Below are positions 57,222 to 64,000 of a DNA stretch of 64,000 nt, piece by piece. Made by a program: the position numbers and the translations under genes. This DNA is from Nigrospora sphaerica (taxonomy: Eukaryota > Ascomycota > Sordariomycetes > Amphisphaeriales > Apiosporaceae): contig JAGVVL010000017.1 of NCBI GenBank assembly GCA_018287875.1, positions 496,001 through 560,000 of the forward strand, read 5' to 3'. The notes below the pieces were generated by a model. It was not told the DNA's origin and did no database searches. It saw only the letters and a list, made by a program, of their open reading frames with translations. Position 1 is the stretch's first letter, and each line of letters opens with the position of its first letter.

Positions 57222-58269
57222 ATGGCATCTCAGCAGGACCAATCGCCCTACAACCAACGGGTGGAGGAAGATGATGAGACCAATCAGCAACAGCAGCAAC
57301 AACAGCACGCTCAGCAGGAAGACAACAATGCGCAGCCGGAACAGAATGACGGCGACAAGGACGAGGAGCGGGAGGAGGAGAATGGCAATGGCACAGAAAA
57401 CGGCCAGAGCCGCCAGCAGCAAGGTGCAGACGACGTAGCCAGCCGACAACAAGACCAAGAAGAAGGCCAAGAAGAAGACGACGATGACGGCCAAGCCAGT
57501 GAGCAGGAACACGCCCAGTTCGACCAGGACGATCAAGAGGAGCAGGAGGAGCAAGACAACGGGGTCGACGAGAGCAGTGAGAACAACCGTGGCCGCCAGA
57601 ACGGGCAGCAAGAGCAGCAGCAGGAGCAAGATCGGCAACAGCCTGCGCAGCCCAACGAGGCGAACGGAGAGTCGCGCCGGGCTAACGACGACAACGGCCA
57701 AGAAGAAGAGGGCGGCACGAGGCCCGCGCCTCCCAAGAAAGAGAAGCCCTCCAAGGGCGAGCGGGAGCCGGCCTCCAAGTCCCGGAAGGCACCAGCACCG
57801 GAGGCCGAGGAGGCGCCGTCACGCAAGCAAGAGGTGGCGACTGAGGAAAAGCCCAGGCGCCGCCGCCGCCGCAACCAGCCGAGCTTCATGGAGGATCAAG
57901 AGGACGAGGAAGAAGCCGCCAACGCCAAGCAAGTCGCCGCGCCACGCCGGAGGCGCAACCCGAACCAAGCCGCGCAGAAGCAGCAGATGCAGCAGTACCA
58001 GCAGCAGCAATGGCAACAGCAACAGATGATGCAGCAGCAACAGCAACAGACACAGCAGAAGGACAGCGGCAAGAACCCGCTGCGTCTGCGCCTGGACCTC
58101 AACCTCGAGGTCGAGGTTACCCTGAAGGCTCGCATTCACGGCGATCTCACTTTGTCGCTCTTGTAAGTAACCCCGACTGTTTTGATACCTACCCCCCTTT
58201 GATCCATCGCACCCCATCGCTTGCGCCTCTGGTTGCTGTTCTTACCATCCCCATGTGCACAGCGGGTGA
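57222..58269 (+). CDS. Gln/Glu-rich disordered protein with conserved beta-type C-terminal motif (copy 2)
   Basis: The main frame starts MASQQDQSPYNQRVEEDDE. It is about 280 residues of Gln-, Glu-, Asp- and Asn-rich disordered sequence, then a basic segment with KPRRRRRRNQPSF and QQQ blocks. The C-terminus is LRLDLNLEVEVTLKARIHGD followed by LTL, identical over 23 residues to copy 1. An unspliced reading stops at 58166 (314 residues, ending SLL). The stop codon overlaps a GTAAGT donor, and the first downstream AG, at 58261-58262 after a pyrimidine-rich stretch, gives a 100-nt intron. The result is a 7-nt exon (58263-58269) and the ending SLFG (315 residues). This intron is in the same codon and phase as in copy 1, which supports the splicing. 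The low-complexity Gln/Asn content is prion-like. Function is unknown. Confidence 0.75.
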
Positions 58270-61200
58270 AGGGGACGAGACGCGCGGATCAGGAGCACTC
58301 ACACAACGCCTTGACACCACGTGCCATCCTATCGCTGCCAAGCACCGTAGCCCCACGCCTCAAAAACCACTACATACTGCTTTCGGCAGAGAACAGCAGC
58401 TGATGACAAATTGTTTCAACAGTGAGGGCTTGTGAGCGCAAGCGAACGGGAGTCGGAAACGCCCCAGCGTGGCTGCGCTGCGCTTTTCCCCAACTGCGCC
58501 CCAAGGACCCGATTGTCCAACCGAGGATCTTTTGTTTCTGGCGGAGTCGGCCATGCTCATTCGAGACATCAGTATTTTAATTCAGGGACCGGAAGCATAC
58601 GGAGTTCTATGGGGTATCGCGGATCAGTTTGCAGTGTACGAGGGCGTGTATTGTATAAAGTTACTGAAAATGGGTCTTCGTGTAACATTTCGGCCTGGCG
58701 TTTTCAATAGACTTCTTTCGAACTGTCGCTCGGCCGAGACTGCATTCCTTGATTCGGGCGATGCCAAAGCATGGAACATACCCTGCAAACCCAGCTCTTT
58801 GAATGTTGTGGGTTGGCCAACGGTGTAGATAGTCAGCGGTGGAAGACTGGCAAGCTTATACATAGCAGGTCCGGGGTGGCAACCACGAAGGACGGGTCCG
58901 TGGTTTGCGGTGGTGCTAACACCACTGGGCTCATTGCGATCCAGCGTCTAGGGGAAAGCAGCCTCACACCGCAGCGGCGTATCGTAATCCTGTTGCCAAC
59001 GCAAGGTAGGCCTTGTGCTTCGGAGCAAGGCTTGTTCCTGCCAAAATGTGAAGAAGCAGAGGCATGACCCGCCACACCCGCCAACGTCAGGCTGTCAAGG
59101 GAGAGACAGCGGGTGCCAAGAGATGTGGCACGCGCGGCGCGGCGTCACATGCCGCCCAATACCGTGTTTCCGCCGTTCTCTTCAAGGCCGTCAGTGGCTT
59201 GAGGGGGGCCCCCGTGCTTCCCCTCCTCGTCCGACGGCCAATGAGGGCAAAACATCGACGACGCGGTCGGGGAGGTGGTCAATAGCATACACCCGTTGTG
59301 CTGTTGGGTGCCGTGCGCAGTCCCCGCCAGCGAGCCAGCAGCTGGGCTGGGAGCAGGCCCGGGATGGGTGCAGACGCATCCATGGGATGGAATGCTGTGT
59401 ACCGAGACTTGGGCGGCTGCTCGTCGCGCCAGTGGCCGCCTGTGATGTGGCTTGCGCCGTAATGCGCACTCGAGCATGTACAGTTAGGAGTCAAAAAAAC
59501 CGCCAATCTACCCCCAGCCACCCCCAACGCCATATAGAGGCTTAATTTCAATTGCAATTAATTTAACCCACGCACACCAGAGAAGTAAGCCAGTTATACC
59601 GGTTTATTCGTTAAAGTCTAGACTTCCTATTAGGCCTTAGTATTTTGTATACCAGCCGCGGGTTGCAGTGACAGCTGCAAGACGCCTTGGCATAGAGTCT
59701 ACCAAGAAGCGCGGTTTCCGAAAAATTGGCGTTTTTTGGGGGGCCCACCGCTGTAGTAACTTATTAATGCATGTAGGTAAATAGATTGGGAGGGAGGGAG
59801 CAGGTTTGCATTTGTGATCGGATGGGAACCGATACCCGCAGCTGATATATTGGGGAACGATGAGCAGCAACGGATGCAGAGCAGAATATCCCGATGACCC
59901 CAGATTGACTATTCGTAAGGTGCATGGGAGTGTTCATCCTACCTGCCGGTAACAGCAGAGTCACGAACCAGCAGGTGCGCTCCAATCAATAGCGGGGTCC
60001 AGTCGGTTGCCGTTCCCGTTCGGCGTTCTCGCACCCGCCCTCGAATATGTGGGCTTCCAATAAATATTCCCCGAAGGACAGATCGTCGTCGCACATGCGG
60101 AACGAATAGCCCGCCGCGGCAGGCCGAGCAAGGGATAGAAACTTACCTTGTCGAGTCCGCGTCTTCTCACCTTGCTCAACGAATTCAATTTCTGCATCCG
60201 CCCGGGGTCACGCGCCGTGTTGTACGGAACCTTGCGCCGGGCGACACCCAGTCATAGCATGCACGGATCGCGGTTGTTCGCCTGATCTGGTACACCCTGG
60301 CCATCTATCGGCCGCTCCTCCGCATTTTCATCCGAGGGCCCCAGCGACCCAGGTCCTTGTCGTCAATCTGCCGTGTCTGCAATCCACAAGCGCTGGGGAC
60401 GTCCTGTCGTCCGCCGCGACCACGACACTATCGCGACGTCCGACGGCCTGATTATTACGTACCGCGCCTTTCGGCCGCCGGGTCTGCTGGGCCCGGTCGA
60501 CAACCAGAAAAGGAAGGCTAGACTTGCAGCGCCGTTGCGATGATGACCGATTTACGCAGCCTCCGCAAGCTTACGGCCCCCGCTGGCCGTTACGGCTTCG
60601 TGACTGTAACCCAGTCCCGACTGCCCAAACCCAATTCCAACTTCCCGTACCGGCCATCCCAGCCTTCCCACGCCTTCGGACCACGCCCGTGCGACACATC
60701 CGGGAATTGAAGTCAGATCCAAGCGTCCACGTTCGATCGGCACGTCTCGGCCTATCTGCACAGTGGGCGCATCGTTGTCCTCGCCCTTGCACACTCAACT
60801 CCGCAGTCCGAACAGTCCGGATGGCGCCCAGAGCACCGGTGCAGTGGGCATGGTAGACCACCGATGGCACAATGAAGTCATTCGCTATCAAACACCACCG
60901 TTGGGGCGTCCGCTCGTCATTCCCTCTCTGCGCCGGGGATCCAGTAACAATCCGTCATGGACTCGAAAAGCGCTAAGGGAAGGGCCGGCGCGTCCGGGTA
61001 AACGGCCAAAAAGTCCTAACTCTGAACTTCCAAGTTTTGCACATCACAAAGCGGATATCTGCACCGCTGGACCTCGACTATCCGGCCACTAGATATACCC
61101 ACTGTCGCTTGGTGCCCGGCGGCGGCTTTTCGCGCTGAGTATCGGGCAGTGCGGCTGGCAGCAGGGAAACAGGGCCCTTATAACCCCCCGTCCTTTGTAG

Positions 61201-62009
61201 ATCGGCCCGGCGACCTGGTTCTGGGCCAACAGGGTCACGTCACCGGCTTGCATGACAAGCGTGGTCTTGTCGATTCTCCCGACGGCTCAGACGGCTTATC
61301 TCCACCGCCCACCGCAAAAACGGGTACGCAAAGGCTTGACGGAATAGCAGACAAGCGAAACAGGGTCCGTGAATGTCCGAACGACCACTCAGCAGTCTCA
61401 GATGCCTTATGTGATCTGTTGGTCAACGACGCTACCCGTGGCCGGCCAAGACAGCTAAACGACTTTCAGTCTGACGTGTGGCTGAGGTCTGAGGATCGAC
61501 CGCCAACCATGGCCCCTCAGCGCCCACCCTCACGCCAGAACCCTGCATGCCCCGAACAAGATCGCGATTTGGGGGAGGGGCAGAATCACCCGCCTGCCCG
61601 CTTCCTACTGCCTACGCCACCATGCTGCGACCCCCCGTTCGTTCCCTTAATATGGCCCGGCCAGGGCGCTGAAGAAGGCGCCAGCAGTCTGCCGGAGTCG
61701 TCTCCATGACGCAACGTGCGATTTCACGGTGAATTCATGAAATGCGCGACCAAGCTTAGACGCCTCTTTAGCTATGAATTGCACGTCACATCCCGGTCTT
61801 GTCGCCGTCAGAAGAAACCTTGAAGCGACAGCCCTGAACTTAGCGCAGCCGACGAACTTCTGTGTGTCTGGCCGTCGGACCGTTAAATGAATCCGTGGGC
61901 ACTGCTCGCCGACAAAGACTGTGATCTCAACCAACACGCTCTCCTTGGACTCTACATTGCCATCTTCCTTTACTTGAACACCACCCGCATTCGCTGGTTA
62001 GCTTTAAAG
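58270..62009. other. Gene-poor interval with a transposase remnant
   Basis: Apart from the probable Tc1/mariner fragment at 59637, no gene is recognised in 3.7 kb. A plus-strand frame from the ATG at 61887 runs in phase into the gene at 62010 (MNPWALLADKDCDLN...), so that gene could start earlier. The rest shows no motif. Confidence 0.5.
59637..59768 (-). pseudogene. Remnant of a Tc1/mariner-type transposase C-terminus
   Basis: The minus-strand frame ending at 59637 reads INKLLQRWAPQKTPIFRK and then LVDSMPRRLAAVTATRGWYT with a final KY before the stop. The pattern SMPRR, AV, a Gly-containing turn and a final TKY immediately before the stop is the usual end of fungal Tc1/mariner transposases. 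The upstream continuation (to 59870) does not look like the catalytic DDE domain, so only the last 40 or so residues seem to survive. The flanking sequence is AT-rich (AATTTCAATTGCAATTAATT near 59546). I found no clear terminal inverted repeats. The match is from pattern memory. Confidence 0.5.
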
Positions 62010-64000
62010 ATGGCTGACGCGGTTGGTGCTCCGCAAGCTCCGAGGAAAGCACTCTTCAAGCCCTCGACCAAAACACCCCCCGTGAGGAAGTTCAAGTCTA
62101 GATCGGTCAAACCGGCTGGCACCGAGGCCCCCAGCACTCCCAATCGATTTCCCTCCAAGGCGGGAACCGCGACGCCAGGAACAGAGGCCCCCAAAGCGTT
62201 CAGAACTGTATCAAAGACTTCTGAGCTACCTCGTACCTCGTCCAAAGCGGGTGGCGAAGAGAGCGCCAAACCTCCACCCGAAACATCCACCAGGCCAAGC
62301 AAGGCCGAATCTGAGTCCGGCAAATTGGGCCAGGATTATGCCGCCTCAGACACAACGGGAGACACCGCGACGGGAACGGTAAATGACGAGGTCGTCACCC
62401 CCGACACGGTCCGCAGCAATGATGCCCCGCACACTTTGTCACGCAAAAGCTCGGAGGCCGTAACGGCCGACCGAATCTACCCGAACAGCCAAGGTTCAGG
62501 CGAGACCGAAACCCAAGAGGAGCACAAAGGCACTCCTGTCGAGGCGTCGGAACAGCGGCTTCGACCGAAGCCAGCATCTGTGGTTTCCGAATCCAAAGAA
62601 GATCTCGACGACGAGGCCGCTGCGCCCGCGGCAGCTACGAGGCGGCACAGGCGGCCACGCCCTGTGACGGTGACAACAGGTTCCAAGGATCAATCTCCTC
62701 AGCCCCTTTCCGATGACGATTCGGCCGTTTCTATGGGCGGTTCGCCGCTCACCGAGCGAGATGATGAATCGCTACAAGGCGACGACGACAGCGAAGTATT
62801 TCGCACCCCCGGTGTCGCCGCAGAAGACGGCCCTGACGAAGAGATGCTTGCGTCCCATGTACCAGAACATGGTGCCGAAGACACCGCGTCGGAACTAGCG
62901 GATGCGGTTGGTGATTCGTCCAAGGTCAAAGACGGCAGTTCCCAGAGTTTGGACACTGCCAATGATGCCAACGACGTTACCAATACCCAGACCAGTGGCG
63001 ACACCGCTCAAGCCCCGGGGGATGTACCCGATCAAGGCGCGGATGAAGAACTTCGAGTTCCTACCAACGAAGCAGTGAAGAAGCCCACGGCGGACACAGC
63101 ATCCGAGACAGACGGCGACAATGGGAAGACCGTGGCCGATGAAGCTGTTGGAGCAACCGAGGCGATTCCAGACGATCAGGAAGCTGCTGCCGCTGAAGCT
63201 ACCGCGGAAGGCCCTGGTGACACGACACGCAGTGGTGTCAAGAAATTTGATCAGACCGGCGATGCCGCTGCAGAAAGAACCGGCCATGCTGCCAGTTCTG
63301 CCTCCGGCGTTACTGGAGAAGTTGGGGCAACGGCTGCTGAAGCCCGCGAAGGTACACCAGAAGCCGGCGAAGTCGACGTCGCCGATGGTGCGGACGTCAC
63401 TGCGGGCGCTAAACCTGCTGGCGATACCCAGGCAATCGTTGATGCTACCGGGGCACCTGCGGCAGAGGCGAATGCAGGTGCTGATTCCGTCGCTCCCGCC
63501 GAAGATACTGGGAAAGTACCTGGAGATGTAACAGACAAAATCGCCGGCGAAACCGACACGTGGCTCGGGGATGCCGCCGGAAGCCCCGAAGACGCAACAA
63601 AGGTTGAAGACCAGACCATCAAAGCCGATGCTGATGCTGGCGTCGAAAACGCCTCCCAAGCTGCCCCAATTGCCGGTGATGAAGCAGACAGTGCCAGGGA
63701 GCCGATTGCCGAAACGGAACAAGCCATTGAGGGTGGTGATGCAAAGGCTGCTGATGCCACTGCCGATGATTCTGCCGCTGGTACAGCTGATGCTCCAGAA
63801 AGTGAAGGGGCAGAAGCAGTCGATGGCTCGCTCGACGTGCCCGCGGACGAGACCGCCGATGCCCCTGGACCGGATGGGGCTATTGCCCCCGAAGCCGAGG
63901 CTCACCATGTAGGCACAGAAGATGCTATGGACGAGGCCGCGGTCGATGCAGTTGCAGGCGCTGAGGATGTCGATGCCGACAATGCTACTGGAGCCCCAGA
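62010..64000 (+). CDS. Acidic Ala/Asp/Glu-rich low-complexity protein, 3' end beyond the window
   Basis: The frame stays open from the ATG at 62010 to the window end (663 codons, no stop). The first 100 residues are basic and Pro/Ser/Thr-rich (APRKALFKPSTKTPPVRKFK, then SSKAGGEESAKPPPE). The middle has acidic patches (SKEDLDDEAAAPAAATRRHR and later LQGDDDSEVF). From about residue 290 the chain becomes monotonous, rich in Ala, Asp, Glu, Gly and Thr (for example GDAAAERTGHAASSASGVTG). It resembles LEA-like or other highly charged disordered proteins. No catalytic motif or membrane helix is seen. An in-frame ATG at 61887, directly after a TAA, would add 41 residues including a hydrophobic stretch (LLGLYIAIFLYL). 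I prefer 62010 but cannot exclude the longer form. The truncation is an artefact of the window. Confidence 0.75.
   Translation, partial: MADAVGAPQAPRKALFKPSTKTPPVRKFKSRSVKPAGTEAPSTPNRFPSKAGTATPGTEAPKAFRTVSKTSELPRTSSKAGGEESAKPPPETSTRPSKAESESGKLGQDYAASDTTGDTATGTVNDEVVTPDTVRSNDAPHTLSRKSSEAVTADRIYPNSQGSGETETQEEHKGTPVEASEQRLRPKPASVVSESKEDLDDEAAAPAAATRRHRRPRPVTVTTGSKDQSPQPLSDDDSAVSMGGSPLTERDDESLQGDDDSEVFRTPGVAAEDGPDEEMLASHVPEHGAEDTASELADAVGDSSKVKDGSSQSLDTANDANDVTNTQTSGDTAQAPGDVPDQGADEELRVPTNEAVKKPTADTASETDGDNGKTVADEAVGATEAIPDDQEAAAAEATAEGPGDTTRSGVKKFDQTGDAAAERTGHAASSASGVTGEVGATAAEAREGTPEAGEVDVADGADVTAGAKPAGDTQAIVDATGAPAAEANAGADSVAPAEDTGKVPGDVTDKIAGETDTWLGDAAGSPEDATKVEDQTIKADADAGVENASQAAPIAGDEADSAREPIAETEQAIEGGDAKAADATADDSAAGTADAPESEGAEAVDGSLDVPADETADAPGPDGAIAPEAEAHHVGTEDAMDEAAVDAVAGAEDVDADNATGAP

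Noticed and set aside
62895..63908. 337-codon minus-strand frame opposite the acidic protein
   Set aside because: The plus strand has a longer, stop-free frame with consistent composition; this one is its shadow.

Overview
The window is nuclear DNA from a filamentous ascomycete (Pezizomycotina), most likely a Sordariomycete. This rests on short introns with GTAAGT/GTATGT-type donors and YAG acceptors, a Zn2Cys6 regulator, a fungal rhodopsin-type seven-helix membrane protein, a secreted DUF1996 protein, an F-box protein and homogentisate-pathway enzymes. There are no bacterial operons, rRNA genes or CRISPR arrays, and I found no convincing tRNA. The species is not determined. I reconstructed 16 genes, several from exons joined in frame. 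One of them, at the right edge, runs out of the window.

Layout. 3.1-5.9 kb: Zn2Cys6 transcription factor (-). 8.8-10.3 kb: fumarylacetoacetase (-). 11.3-14.7 kb: long coiled-coil protein with a tandem 11-residue repeat (-). 14.7-21.3 kb: gene-poor, GC-rich and microsatellite-rich. 21.3-23.1 kb: seven-exon secreted DUF1996 protein (-). 23.8-24.5 kb: Ser-rich single-pass membrane protein (-). 27.1-28.8 kb: F-box protein (-). 30.3-31.2 kb: four-exon protein of unknown function (-). 34.1-37.3 kb: FAD monooxygenase (+) convergent with homogentisate 1,2-dioxygenase (-). 39.8-42.5 kb: methyltransferase and seven-helix membrane protein (-). 42.5-45.7 kb: gene-poor and partly AT-rich, with three stacked hairpins and a 14-bp tandem repeat. 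45.7-46.8 kb: short-chain dehydrogenase (-). 49.0-49.3 kb: 98-residue membrane protein (-). 53.5-58.3 kb: three-gene group of unknown function. 59.6 kb: probable Tc1/mariner transposase remnant. 62.0 kb to the end: acidic low-complexity protein (+).

How the genes relate. The firmest pathway link is tyrosine/phenylalanine breakdown. Homogentisate dioxygenase makes maleylacetoacetate and fumarylacetoacetase cleaves fumarylacetoacetate. They lie about 25 kb apart, and I see no maleylacetoacetate isomerase between them. The most interesting locus is at 53.5-58.3 kb. Two disordered proteins share 23 consecutive identical C-terminal residues although 14 of those 23 codons differ. Each gene also carries a phase-2 intron at the same position and ends in a 7-nt exon. 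Between them lies a gene for a small protein with a hydrophobic N-terminus. I know of no described function for this group.

Limits. Exon borders were inferred from splice motifs and reading frame only. No homology search, structure prediction or transcript data were available, and family names come from motif recognition.
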